Assembly: GCA_964406515.1 (NCBI GenBank)
Contig: CAYORV010000002.1
Coordinates: 1 to 60,088 of the forward strand
Source of the DNA: JAGLWP01 sp964406515
GTDB taxonomy: Archaea; Nanobdellota; Nanobdellia; Pacearchaeales; GW2011-AR1
DNA length: 60,088 bases
Reading direction: 5' to 3'
In this document: one piece after another, positions 15,169-23,890 of the stretch
Position numbering within the stretch: the first letter of the stretch is position 1
How the letters are laid out: every line of letters starts with the position of its first letter
Notes under the pieces: generated by a model
Database searches by the model: none
Seen by the model: only the letters and a program-made list of their open reading frames with translations
Told to the model about the DNA's origin: nothing
Position numbers and translations under genes: made by a program

Positions 15169-15240
15169 GGGAATGTAGCTCAGCGGGAGAGCACATGACT
15201 GAAGATCATGGTGTCCGGGGTTCGACTCCCCGCATTCCCA
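15169..15240 (+). tRNA. tRNA-Phe (anticodon GAA)
   Basis: A complete 72-nt cloverleaf. The acceptor stem is GGGAATG (15169-15175) with CATTCCC (15233-15239) and discriminator A. The D-arm is GCTC/GAGC. The anticodon stem is CATGA/TCATG with loop CTGAAGA, anticodon GAA. The T-arm is CGGGG-TTCGACT-CCCCG. CCA is not encoded, so it must be added after transcription. No intron is present. It lies about 35 bases upstream of a small membrane-protein gene. Confidence 0.97.
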
Positions 15241-15274
15241 TAACTTTTATAAATAAGGTTTGTTTAATTTGATT

Positions 15275-15553
15275 ATGACAGAAGAAAAAAAAGAGAAAGA
15301 AAGATGGGGTAATGAACTAGGGGTTTCTGGGTTCACATTAGGAATCGTAAGTATTGTTCTTGCCGGATGGATTGGGTTAATATTTGCTACTCTTAGTATA
15401 ATTTTTTGTCTTATTCAACAAAGAAAAAAGAAAATAAAACTTGCAAGAATAGGACTAATCCTTGGAGTGATCGGATTTATTTTAAGTATTTCTTGGATAC
15501 TTTTAGGTCCAATATTGATTGAAAGATTGGCGGCAAGTTTCCCTGTTACATAA
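15275..15553 (+). CDS. Small membrane protein, DUF4190-like
   Basis: The 92 aa product starts MTEEKKEKERWGN; an upstream in-frame ATG at 15260 is less likely because a TTTATAAATA box at 15246-15255 fits a leaderless start at 15275. Two helix pairs with Gly (GFTLGIVSIVLAGWIGLIFA and GLILGVIGFILSISWILLG) flank a basic loop (QQRKKKIKLAR). This duplicated Gly-rich arrangement is that of DUF4190 proteins, of unknown function. It ends one base before the next gene. Confidence 0.65.
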   Translation: MTEEKKEKERWGNELGVSGFTLGIVSIVLAGWIGLIFATLSIIFCLIQQRKKKIKLARIGLILGVIGFILSISWILLGPILIERLAASFPVT

Positions 15554-15554
15554 A

Positions 15555-16106
15555 ATGGCAATGAAAAAAAGAGGTGCGATGGAAATGTCTGTAGGAACAA
15601 TAGTTACAATAGTTCTTCTCATGGCGGTTTTAGTTCTAGGAATTTTTTTGGTTCAGAGGATTTTTAAGAGCGCCACAGGAGCAATTGATTTAACAGATGA
15701 TCAATTAAAAAATGAAATAAACAAATTATTTGGAGAGGATAATGAGTTGGTTATTTATCCTGGTTCTAGGATGGTTGAGATAAAACAAGAAGAAAATGAT
15801 GGAGTTGGTGTTGGAATAAAAAATTTATTGCAAGGTGTTTCAGGAACAAAAACATTTTCTTATAATGTCGTGGTTGCTGATGCTTCTGATTGTGCAGAAT
15901 CTGTAGAGGAAATTGAAGAATGGTTTACTGTTGGAAGAAGCGAAAGTGATATTCCTATTGCTGTGGGAGAATCGGCAATTCAAAAAGTTTTATTTAGAAT
16001 TCCTTCTGGTACTTCATTATGTACTGCAAGATTTAGAATTAATGTAGATGCTGAAGGTGAAGCATATGCTACTGATTTTTTTGATATAACTATAGAAGCT
16101 AAATAA
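15555..16106 (+). CDS. Prepilin-like secreted protein
   Basis: The 183 aa protein begins MAMKKRGAMEMSVGTIVTIV. This is a short basic leader ending in KRGAME and then a 20-residue hydrophobic helix, the class III signal typical of archaeal type IV pilins and processed by a PibD-like peptidase after Gly/Ala. The mature part is beta-rich, with two Cys (near DCAE and LCTARF) that may form a disulfide. An ORF reading from 15519 would overlap the previous gene. Assembly ATPase genes are not nearby. Confidence 0.75.
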   Translation: MAMKKRGAMEMSVGTIVTIVLLMAVLVLGIFLVQRIFKSATGAIDLTDDQLKNEINKLFGEDNELVIYPGSRMVEIKQEENDGVGVGIKNLLQGVSGTKTFSYNVVVADASDCAESVEEIEEWFTVGRSESDIPIAVGESAIQKVLFRIPSGTSLCTARFRINVDAEGEAYATDFFDITIEAK

Positions 16107-16157
16107 TAAAAAGAACCAAATAAAACATTTTAAAAATTCTATTTACTTATTTCAATT

Positions 16158-17552
16158 ATGTCGATAAAACTTTACAACACTATGTCTAGAAAGAAAGAGG
16201 TTTTTGTCCCGATTAAAAAAGGGCATGTTGGAATTTATGCGTGCGGGCCGACTGTTTATTGGTATCAGCATATTGGGAACATGAGGACTTTTATTTCTAA
16301 TGATTTAATTCGTAGGGTTTTTTTATATAATGATTTTAAAGTTAAGGAAGTGATAAATGTAACAGATGTGGGGCATTTGACTTCTGATGCAGATACTGGT
16401 GAGGATAAAATGGAGCGGGCGGCGAAAAAAGAGGGAAAAAAAGCTTCTGATATTGCAGAGTATTATTTTGATGTTTTCAAGAAAGATTTGCAAAAGTTGA
16501 ATGTTCTTGAACCTGATATTTGGCCAAAGGCAAGCGAGCATATTAAAGAACAAATTGATTTAATAAAAATTTTAGAGAAAAAAGGATATACTTATGAGAC
16601 AAAAGATGGAATTTATTTTGATACTTCTAAGTTAGAAGATTATGGGAAGTTGGCTAGGTTAAATGTTGAGGAATTGAAAGCTGAAAAAAGAATTGCATTG
16701 AAAGAAAAGAAAAGTAAAACCGATTTTGCTTTGTGGAAATTTTCAGAAGAGCCAGGGAAGAGACAGCAAGAATGGAAGTCGCCTTGGGGTGTTGGGTTTC
16801 CTGGATGGCATATTGAATGTTCGGCTATGTCTTCGAAATATTTGGGAAAACAATTTGATATTCACACAGGAGGGCAAGAGCATATTCCTGTTCATCATAC
16901 AAATGAAATCGCTCAGAGTGAAACTGCGTTTGGGAAAAAGCCGTGGGTGAAATACTGGATTCATTTTGCTTGGTTATTATTTAAGGGCGAGAAAGTCAGC
17001 AAGAGCAAGGGGGGACTGTATACTCTTTCTGAATTAGAAGAAAAAGGTTATGGTGCTTTGGCATTTAGATTTTTTTGCCTTTTGAAAAGTTATAACAAAC
17101 CTTTGAATTTTACAATTGAAGGTTTGAATGCTTCAATGAAATCTTACAAAAGATTAAAGGATTTGCTTTCTGAATTAAAGAAAAGTAAAGATAAAAAGAA
17201 TCAAAAAAATATTGAAGGAGCGAAAAAACAATTTTTAGAAATTATTAATGATGATTTTAATTCTCCAAAGGCTGTTGCGTTTATGTGGGATATTTTAAGG
17301 GATAATCGATTGAATGATTCTGAGAAATATGAACTTGCATTAGATTTTGATAGAGTTTTTGGGTTGGACTTAGATAAAGAGGATGAAGAAGTTAAGATTC
17401 CTGGGAAAGTGAAAAAGTTAGTTGATGAAAGAGAGAAAGCGAGGGAGAAAAAAGATTGGAAAATGGCAGATGAGTTGAGGAAGAAAATTAATAAAGAGGG
17501 ATATTCTGTTAATGATACAAAAGATGGTGCTGTTGTAAAAAAAGATGGTTGA
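16158..17552 (+). CDS. cysS: Cysteinyl-tRNA synthetase
   Basis: A 464 aa class Ia synthetase that charges tRNA-Cys with cysteine. The zinc-binding Cys is in YACGPTVYWYQHIGN near residues 27-41, and HIGN is the HIGH-type ATP motif. Further zinc ligands are in HIECSAMS near 217-224 and HHTNE near 246-250. KVSKSKG near 278-284 is the KMSKS loop. The C-terminal DALR-like domain is complete. Its last 8 bases overlap the RuBisCO gene. Confidence 0.97.
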   Translation: MSIKLYNTMSRKKEVFVPIKKGHVGIYACGPTVYWYQHIGNMRTFISNDLIRRVFLYNDFKVKEVINVTDVGHLTSDADTGEDKMERAAKKEGKKASDIAEYYFDVFKKDLQKLNVLEPDIWPKASEHIKEQIDLIKILEKKGYTYETKDGIYFDTSKLEDYGKLARLNVEELKAEKRIALKEKKSKTDFALWKFSEEPGKRQQEWKSPWGVGFPGWHIECSAMSSKYLGKQFDIHTGGQEHIPVHHTNEIAQSETAFGKKPWVKYWIHFAWLLFKGEKVSKSKGGLYTLSELEEKGYGALAFRFFCLLKSYNKPLNFTIEGLNASMKSYKRLKDLLSELKKSKDKKNQKNIEGAKKQFLEIINDDFNSPKAVAFMWDILRDNRLNDSEKYELALDFDRVFGLDLDKEDEEVKIPGKVKKLVDEREKAREKKDWKMADELRKKINKEGYSVNDTKDGAVVKKDG

Positions 17553-18801
17553 GAAATTTGATTTTATAGATTTAGGATATAAACCAAAAAATGATTTGGT
17601 CTGTTTGTTTAGAATTACTCCTAATAGAATTTCTATGAAAAAGGCTGCGAATACTGTGGCTCTTGAGAGTAGTGTTGGTACATGGACAAAAGTTGGGAGT
17701 ACCAAAGATTATGTTGAGAAATTAAGAGCGCGAGTTTTTTCTATTCAGGGTAAAAATGTGAAGATTGCTTATCCACGAGAATTGTTTGAGTCTGATAATG
17801 TTCCGAACATATTATCTTCTGTTGCGGGGAATATTTTTGGGATGAAGGCTGTTAAAACAATTAGGTTAGAAGATGTTTCTTTTCCCCAGAGTATTTTAAA
17901 AAGTTACAAGGGACCAAAATATGGAATTAAAGGAATAAGGAAACTTTTGAAAGTTAAAAATCGGCCGTTAGTTGGAACAATTATAAAACCGAAGCTGGGT
18001 TTGAAAACAAAAGACCATGCGCAATCTGCTTATGAATCTTGGATTGGGGGTTGTGATATTGTTAAGGATGATGAGAACCTTGCTTCGCAAAAGTTTAATG
18101 TTTTTGAAGAGAGGATTGCTAGGACTTTGGAAAAAGCGCATAAATCTGAGGAAGAAACAGGGGAGAAAAAAGCGTATCTTGTTAATGTTACTGCTGAGAC
18201 AAAGGAGATGATGAAGCGCGCGCAGATTGTTGAAGATTTGGGAGGCAAGTATGTTATGGTGGATATTATTACTGCTGGTTGGGCGGCGTTGCAAACTTTG
18301 AGAGAGGGTGGTTTTAAAATGGCAATTCATGCGCATAGAGCAATGCACGCTGCTTTTGACAGAAACCCAGAACATGGAATTAGTATGATGGTGCTTGCTG
18401 ATTTTGCTAGAATCATCGGAGTTGATCAAATTCATATTGGAACTGGAATTGGAAAATTAGAAGGAGATATTGGGGATGTGGAGGATATTGCAGAGGAAAT
18501 TTCAATGAAAGATGTTAAGGCGACTCAAAATAGGCTCGCGCAAAAATGGGGCAAGATAAAGTCTGTTTTACCTGTTTCTTCTGGAGGGTTGCATCCAGGA
18601 CATGTTCCTTTCTTAATGAAACATCTTGGGAAAGATTTGGTTATACAAGCTGGTGGGGGAATTCACGGACATCCTCAAGGAACTAAGGCAGGAGCAATGG
18701 CAATGAGGCAAGCTGTTGATGCTGTGATGAAAAAGAAAACATTGAAAGAATATTCTAAGACGCATGGGGAATTAGGAGAAGCGTTGGGGAAGTGGAGATA
18801 A
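17545..18801 (+). CDS. rbcL: Form III ribulose-1,5-bisphosphate carboxylase
   Basis: The 418 aa product is an archaeal RuBisCO large subunit. The catalytic lysine loop is GTIIKPKLGL near residues 140-149, the carbamylated-lysine/Mg site is DIVKDDEN near 171-178, and HAHRAMHAAF and IHIGTGIGKLEGD follow. The C-terminal SGGLHPG and QAGGGIHGHPQGT bind phosphate. In archaea it works with AMP phosphorylase and ribose-1,5-bisphosphate isomerase to turn nucleotides plus CO2 into 3-phosphoglycerate; those partners are not in the window. Length and the absence of a small subunit fit form III. It overlaps cysS by 8 bases, so the genes are translationally linked. Confidence 0.95.
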   Translation: MVEKFDFIDLGYKPKNDLVCLFRITPNRISMKKAANTVALESSVGTWTKVGSTKDYVEKLRARVFSIQGKNVKIAYPRELFESDNVPNILSSVAGNIFGMKAVKTIRLEDVSFPQSILKSYKGPKYGIKGIRKLLKVKNRPLVGTIIKPKLGLKTKDHAQSAYESWIGGCDIVKDDENLASQKFNVFEERIARTLEKAHKSEEETGEKKAYLVNVTAETKEMMKRAQIVEDLGGKYVMVDIITAGWAALQTLREGGFKMAIHAHRAMHAAFDRNPEHGISMMVLADFARIIGVDQIHIGTGIGKLEGDIGDVEDIAEEISMKDVKATQNRLAQKWGKIKSVLPVSSGGLHPGHVPFLMKHLGKDLVIQAGGGIHGHPQGTKAGAMAMRQAVDAVMKKKTLKEYSKTHGELGEALGKWR

Positions 18802-18831
18802 ATTTAAAATACCAAGTTACTTTTGTTCTTT

Positions 18832-19200
18832 ATGAAATTCAGGGAGATTGAAACCACATCTGGTGTGAAGATTGTGTTGGGCAAGGATGCGAAGAGTAAT
18901 GAAGAACTTGTGAAAGAATTTAAGGGCAAGCCAAATGTTATTCTGCATACAGCTTCTCCGGGAAGTCCTTTTTGTGTGATTAAGGAATTAGGTCCATCAA
19001 AAAAAGACATTGCAACAAGTGGAGCTATTTGTGCGAGGTATAGTCAGGCTTGGAGAGATAATAATGAAAATGTAGAAATTAATGTTTTTACTGGAAAAGA
19101 TGTTTACAAAAGAAAAGGAATGAAGGTTGGGACTTTTGGTGTGAAGAAGTCAAAGAAGATTAAGATTAAGAGGGGGAAGATTGAGAAATTTAAGAAATAA
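18832..19200 (+). CDS. NFACT-R (DUF814) domain protein
   Basis: The 122 aa product starts MKFREIETTSGVKIVLGKDA and is a stand-alone NFACT RNA-binding domain, the C-terminal module of RqcH/NEMF. Conserved blocks are NVILHTASPGSPFCVI and TSGAICARYSQAWRDN. The family is linked to ribosome-associated quality control, where the full-length protein binds stalled 50S subunits. The tail is very basic (KKSKKIKIKRGKIEKFKK), fitting rRNA contact. An earlier in-frame start at 18823 is possible. Confidence 0.88.
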   Translation: MKFREIETTSGVKIVLGKDAKSNEELVKEFKGKPNVILHTASPGSPFCVIKELGPSKKDIATSGAICARYSQAWRDNNENVEINVFTGKDVYKRKGMKVGTFGVKKSKKIKIKRGKIEKFKK

Positions 19201-19230
19201 CTTTTTAAAGAATGTTTTGTTTTAGAAGAT

Positions 19231-20196
19231 ATGAAAAAGGGGTTGTTAATGGGAATTATTGTAGGAGTTTTAATATTGGGAGTTGTTGGTTTTTTCTTAT
19301 TAAGGCCAAGTCCAGGAGAAAACGATATTGGAGGATTATCTGATTCTGTAGAATCTCCTGAGGTAACTCAACTTACTTCTTTTGAAAATGCTATTGACCC
19401 TGATTGGAGTCCTAATGGGAATCAAATTGTTTTTTGTCGTATGCAAGGGCAGACTCAAACTCTATATTTAATCAATGGTGATGGAACTGGGCTCACGGAA
19501 ATCGGTTCAGGTTTTGACCCTTCTTGGAGTCCTGTAGAAAACAAAATAGCATACGAGTTGAACAATCAAATTTACACTATGAACTCTAATGGAGAAGATA
19601 ATGCTCAATTGACAACCGAACCCAGCAATTCCCAACCTGCTTGGAATCCAGATGGAACTAAAATTGCGTATACTCATTATGAATCTGGAAGCCCATCGAT
19701 TTGGATAATGAATCCTGACGGGACAGGAAAAGTTCAGATTACTACAGAAGAAGATGGGTCATGTTCTTGGCAGTCTTTCAGTTATGATGGCTCAAAAATT
19801 GTTTATGTGAAAGGACAGGTATGGTATCCTAGTTCTGAACAATCACCCCAAGAACCAAATGAAATATGGGTTATGAGTAGTGATGGCTCAAACAAGCATC
19901 AAATATATGCGCCAGAAGATACTTATCAATGGATATTCCAGCGAGCATGGAATGAAAATGATGAGATTATATTTGGAACATCTCCACTTCAGGAAATAGA
20001 GATTCCAGAAATTGGGATTATAGATAGTGATGGCAACAATCTTAGATTTATACTTAATCCTCCAATGGATTCTTTAGGTATGCCTGAATGTATTTATGGT
20101 GATTCTGTTTGGGATAATTCTGGGACTAAAATAGCACTTACCAAAAAAATGATAGACGGACCAATCAATATTGGAATAGTTTCTTGGGAAGAATAA
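19231..20196 (+). CDS. Anchored TolB-like beta-propeller protein
   Basis: Residues 4-26 are a membrane anchor (GLLMGIIVGVLILGVVGFFLL). The outside part is a propeller built of WD40-like PD40 repeats. Repeated PxWSPxGxxIxF signatures occur as DPDWSPNGNQIVF, DPSWSPVENKIAY, QPAWNPDGTKIAY and SFSYDGSKIVYV, each followed by IWxMNxDGT-like strands. Five to six blades are visible. Such proteins bind peptides or proteins at the cell surface. It is monocistronic. The specific role is unknown. Confidence 0.82.
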   Translation: MKKGLLMGIIVGVLILGVVGFFLLRPSPGENDIGGLSDSVESPEVTQLTSFENAIDPDWSPNGNQIVFCRMQGQTQTLYLINGDGTGLTEIGSGFDPSWSPVENKIAYELNNQIYTMNSNGEDNAQLTTEPSNSQPAWNPDGTKIAYTHYESGSPSIWIMNPDGTGKVQITTEEDGSCSWQSFSYDGSKIVYVKGQVWYPSSEQSPQEPNEIWVMSSDGSNKHQIYAPEDTYQWIFQRAWNENDEIIFGTSPLQEIEIPEIGIIDSDGNNLRFILNPPMDSLGMPECIYGDSVWDNSGTKIALTKKMIDGPINIGIVSWEE

Positions 20197-20251
20197 TAAT
20201 CATCCAAAATTTTTTCTAAAAATATAAAAACTATCTTTGGTTTAGATAAAA

Positions 20252-20494
20252 ATGCCAATAAGTAATCTACAATTAGGGAAGCAAGGCTTGACTGATAATT
20301 TTATTCAGACATTGAAAGGTCATTTTCAGAAGCATGATAATGTGAAGGTTCGTGTTTTGGCATCTGCAGGTCATGAGAAAGCAAAAGTGAAAGAATATTC
20401 TGAGGAAATTTTAAAGAAGCTTGGAGAACATTATACTGCGCGGGTTATTGGGTTCACGATTTTTGTTAAGAAGTGGCGTAAACCTGTGAGGTAG
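20252..20494 (+). CDS. YhbY/CRS1-like RNA-binding protein
   Basis: The 80 aa product fits the CRM/YhbY domain. It has LGKQGLTDNFIQTLKGHFQK near residues 8-27, then KVRVL, then EEILKKLGEHYTARVIGFTI with the Gly-aromatic turn used for RNA contact. A final basic tail (KKWRKPVR) follows. In bacteria YhbY associates with pre-50S ribosomes; archaeal versions are also thought to act on ribosomal RNA. The start is ATG 20252, with a TATA-like element about 27 bases upstream. Confidence 0.85.
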   Translation: MPISNLQLGKQGLTDNFIQTLKGHFQKHDNVKVRVLASAGHEKAKVKEYSEEILKKLGEHYTARVIGFTIFVKKWRKPVR

Positions 20495-20578
20495 GAATGA
20501 TTTATTAAATAAGTTCCTTCCTTCAAGGTAGTAAAAATTAAACAGCAAGCTTTAAAATGCTATTCTCTTGTCTGTAAT

Positions 20579-22822
20579 ATGGACGAATCAGAGCCATTTA
20601 AACATTCGAATATATGTTTTCTAAGCAATTTTCCTCCAAAAGAGTGTGGTATTGCTACTTTCACAAAAGACTTGGTTTCAGCTATGAATAAAAGGTTTAA
20701 TCCCGAACTTAAGAGCAGGGTAATAGCATTAAATGAAGATGCTTACATGTATAATTATGATGAAAGAGTAATAATGCAGATTAATAAAGATGATATTGAG
20801 GATTATATTAATATAGCAAGAAAAATAAATCTTAATAAAAAAATTAAATTGATTTGTATACAACATGAATTTGGAATATTTGGAGGAGAATATGGGAACC
20901 ATTTAATTCCTTTTTTAGAATTAATTGAAAAACCGATTGTAGTAACGTTTCATAGTATTTTGCCGAATCCAGATGTAGCAAAAAAAAGAATTGTCCAATC
21001 TATTTGTAATAAATCTTCAGCAATAGTTGTAATGACAAAAAAAGCGATTGAAATTCTTAGAGATGAATATGGAATAGATGAGACTAAAATACATGTGATT
21101 CATCATGGGATTCCAAATGTAATTTTTACAACCCAAGAAAAACATAAAAAAAGATTAGGATTAAATGGAAGAATAGTTCTTTCAACTTTTGGTTTGCTAA
21201 GTAGAGGGAAAGGAATAGAATATGTAATAAGAGCCATACCAAATCTATTAAAAAAGTATCCTAATTTGCTTTACCTTGTAATTGGCGAAACTCACCCGAA
21301 TATAAGAAAAAAAGAAGGAGAAGTATACAGAAACGAGCTTTTTAATGAAGTTGAAAAATTAGGACTCAAGAATCATGTAAAGTTTTATGATAAATATCTT
21401 ACAAATAAAGAAATTATTTCTTATTTGCAGGCTTCTGATGTATATCTTTGCACTAATTTAGACACAAACCAAATAGTTTCTGGAACACTTTCGTATGCTC
21501 TGGGATGCGGAAGAACAGTAATCTCAACGCCAATTGCCTATGCTAAAGAAATCTTAGACAACAATTTTGGGATTGTGCTTAAAGAAACAAAAAATCCAGA
21601 AGAATATTCAAAAGCGATAGATTCTCTCCTGTCAAATCCAGAATTAAAATCAAAAATTGAAAGAAATGCCTACTTGTTTAGTAGGGCAATGATATGGTCT
21701 AATGTAGCTTCTAAATACCTGAATATTTTTAATAAAGTTGTTGAGTTAAAGAAAGAAATAACTGAAAAATATCCTTATATAAAACTAAGTCATTTAGTCA
21801 ATTTAACAGATGAATGCGGGGTAGTTCAATTTGCAAAGCATTCTATTCCAGATAAAAATTCAGGTTACACACTTGATGATAATTCAAGGGCATTAGTTAC
21901 TGGAGTTTTGCATAATAAATTATTTAATTCTCAAAGTTCATTAAAATTGTCTGAAATCTATTTAGGATTTTTAGAAAAGGCGCAAGATGAAACAGGAAAT
22001 TTTAAAAATAATTTTGAAAATGAAAATGAAATTTTAGATGGTTATAGTGAAGATTCTTTTGGGAGAGCTATCTGGGCGTTAGGATTTACAATAAACAAAA
22101 CAAATAATTTAGAACTAAAAGAAAAAGCAAAAAAATTATTTGATAATTCATATAATCTGATTGAAGGTATTTCTTCTCCAAGAGCAAAAGCTTTTTTGTT
22201 GATTGGGCTTTCTCATTACTACAGAGAACATTTTGACAGCAAAATTTTATCAAAAATAAAAAGTATGGCAAATTCCCTGATTGAATTATATGAAAAACAA
22301 TCTTCTGAGAATTGGCAGTGGTTTGAACCTTATCTTACTTATTCAAATGCGAAACTTCCTGAAGCATTATTTTTAACATATGAAATTACTCAGGAAGAAA
22401 AATATCTTGAAATTGCCGAGAAGACTTTAAAGTTTTTGTCAGAACTTTTAATTGTGGATGGGAAACTTTCCCCTATAGGGCATAATGGATGGTTTAATAG
22501 AGACGGGGAAAGAGCTTTTTTTGACCAGCAACCAGTAGATGCTTCTGCAATGGTGCTTTCTTATTTGACTGCATATTCAATAACAAAAAAGAAAGAGTAT
22601 TATAATAATGCGGTTCTTTCTTTTAACTGGTTTTTAGGAAAAAATCATATAAAGCAAATGATTTATGATGAAGTGACTGGAGGGTGTTTTGATGGATTAA
22701 ATCATAATTCTGTAAACCTAAATCAGGGTGCAGAATCAACAATTTCTTATTTGATGGCGAGGCTTTATTTTGAAGAAATGAAAAAAGAAAAACCTAAAAC
22801 CAAACAATTAATTTTGAATTGA
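20579..22822 (+). CDS. GT4 glycosyltransferase fused to an (alpha/alpha) barrel domain
   Basis: Residues 10-385 form a GT-B glycosyltransferase. The N-terminal Rossmann half has NFPPKECGIATFTKDLV and HEFGIFGGEYGN. The C-terminal half has the sugar-nucleotide grip STFGLLSRGKGIEYVI and the acidic loop region around GTLSYALGCGR. Residues about 405-747 are an alpha-helical toroid (DDNSRALVTGVL, DSFGRAIWALGF, SPRAKAFLLIGL, DASAMVLSYLTAY) resembling glycoside hydrolase/phosphorylase barrels. Such fusions commonly stand next to GH130 genes, as here (3-base gap, convergent). It may build or trim mannose-containing glycans. Substrates are unknown. Confidence 0.85.
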   Translation: MDESEPFKHSNICFLSNFPPKECGIATFTKDLVSAMNKRFNPELKSRVIALNEDAYMYNYDERVIMQINKDDIEDYINIARKINLNKKIKLICIQHEFGIFGGEYGNHLIPFLELIEKPIVVTFHSILPNPDVAKKRIVQSICNKSSAIVVMTKKAIEILRDEYGIDETKIHVIHHGIPNVIFTTQEKHKKRLGLNGRIVLSTFGLLSRGKGIEYVIRAIPNLLKKYPNLLYLVIGETHPNIRKKEGEVYRNELFNEVEKLGLKNHVKFYDKYLTNKEIISYLQASDVYLCTNLDTNQIVSGTLSYALGCGRTVISTPIAYAKEILDNNFGIVLKETKNPEEYSKAIDSLLSNPELKSKIERNAYLFSRAMIWSNVASKYLNIFNKVVELKKEITEKYPYIKLSHLVNLTDECGVVQFAKHSIPDKNSGYTLDDNSRALVTGVLHNKLFNSQSSLKLSEIYLGFLEKAQDETGNFKNNFENENEILDGYSEDSFGRAIWALGFTINKTNNLELKEKAKKLFDNSYNLIEGISSPRAKAFLLIGLSHYYREHFDSKILSKIKSMANSLIELYEKQSSENWQWFEPYLTYSNAKLPEALFLTYEITQEEKYLEIAEKTLKFLSELLIVDGKLSPIGHNGWFNRDGERAFFDQQPVDASAMVLSYLTAYSITKKKEYYNNAVLSFNWFLGKNHIKQMIYDEVTGGCFDGLNHNSVNLNQGAESTISYLMARLYFEEMKKEKPKTKQLILN

Positions 22823-22825
22823 GGT

Positions 22826-23890
22826 TTATTTATTATTTTCTGATTTGAATTCTTTCATTAATTTTTTAAAATTTGTTTCTGCAAGTCCAATCACACTATC
22901 TGAAGCACCATAATAAATTTTTAATTTGTCTTTTTCAAGAATAGTTCCCTCTGGAAAAACTACATTTTTAATATGGCCTTTTTTTTCCCATTCAAGTTCT
23001 GGTTTAAATAAAGGTTTGCTTAATCTTTCAATTTCTCTTTCAGGATGTTTAAGTTCTAAAAGTGCAACTCCAACACTGTACTCTCTCTGCTTTTTTAAAA
23101 AGTTTAATTTTCTAAACAAATTATGAATAGAATTTGGCAAAAATTTACTGGGCATAAGACCAACTCCATGATAAATAAAAAGCCATCCTTGTTTTGTTTT
23201 TATTGGAACCGCCCCACCCCCAATAAATTCAGATTCCCATGTATGTTTTCTTCGCATAATTACATGGTCTTCTAAATTTTTAATATAATTTTTCCAAAAA
23301 GAATCATTTTGAAGTTCTGAAAAATCTTTAAATTTTACAATTTGTATATCTGGTGCAAGTCTATGAATCATTACATATTCTCCCCTTATTTTTTCAGGCA
23401 ATAAGATTGCATCTTTGTCCCAAAGATAAGCAGAAGAATGAAAGAGGTTTCTTTTAGCCCATATATCTTTGTATTTTTTAATCTTAACTAATTTTATTGC
23501 TTCTTTAGTAAGAATCTGTGGACTGATTATTCCCTTTTTTTCCCAATCCTTTAAATTTTTTGAAACTGCATAAGCGATTCTTGCAGTTTTTCCATCATAA
23601 GCAGTATATAATAAATAATATGTATTTCCTATCTTTGTTAAACGCGGGTCTTCTATTCCAGAAATCTCATAATTTTTTGTTGGTAAAATCAGTGGATTAT
23701 CTTTTCTTTCTATTTTATTGGCTTTTATTTTAGCATAACCTAAATATGAAATTGTTTTGGAACTTACTGCTCTATAAATCATATGTATTGTTTGTTTTTC
23801 TTTTATAACTGTAGGATTAAAAACCGCACGAGATTCCCATTCATTTTCAGTTGGTTTTAAGAATATCTTTTTTTTGATTTTTAGAACCAT
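22826..23890 (-). CDS. GH130-family mannoside phosphorylase/hydrolase
   Basis: The 354 aa product is a five-bladed propeller of GH130. Typical blocks are RAVFNPTVI near residues 21-29, YRAVSS, SGIEDPRLTKIGNTYYLLYTA with the catalytic Asp of EDPR near 80, and FIGGGAVPIKTKQGWLFIYHGV, then SVGVALLEL. GH130 enzymes split beta-1,2/1,4-mannosides, many by phosphorolysis to mannose-1-phosphate. It overlaps the GHMP kinase gene by 10 bases, so the two are co-translated. Its neighbour across the convergent gap is a GT4-toroid fusion. Confidence 0.88.
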   Translation of the reverse strand: MVLKIKKKIFLKPTENEWESRAVFNPTVIKEKQTIHMIYRAVSSKTISYLGYAKIKANKIERKDNPLILPTKNYEISGIEDPRLTKIGNTYYLLYTAYDGKTARIAYAVSKNLKDWEKKGIISPQILTKEAIKLVKIKKYKDIWAKRNLFHSSAYLWDKDAILLPEKIRGEYVMIHRLAPDIQIVKFKDFSELQNDSFWKNYIKNLEDHVIMRRKHTWESEFIGGGAVPIKTKQGWLFIYHGVGLMPSKFLPNSIHNLFRKLNFLKKQREYSVGVALLELKHPEREIERLSKPLFKPELEWEKKGHIKNVVFPEGTILEKDKLKIYYGASDSVIGLAETNFKKLMKEFKSENNK

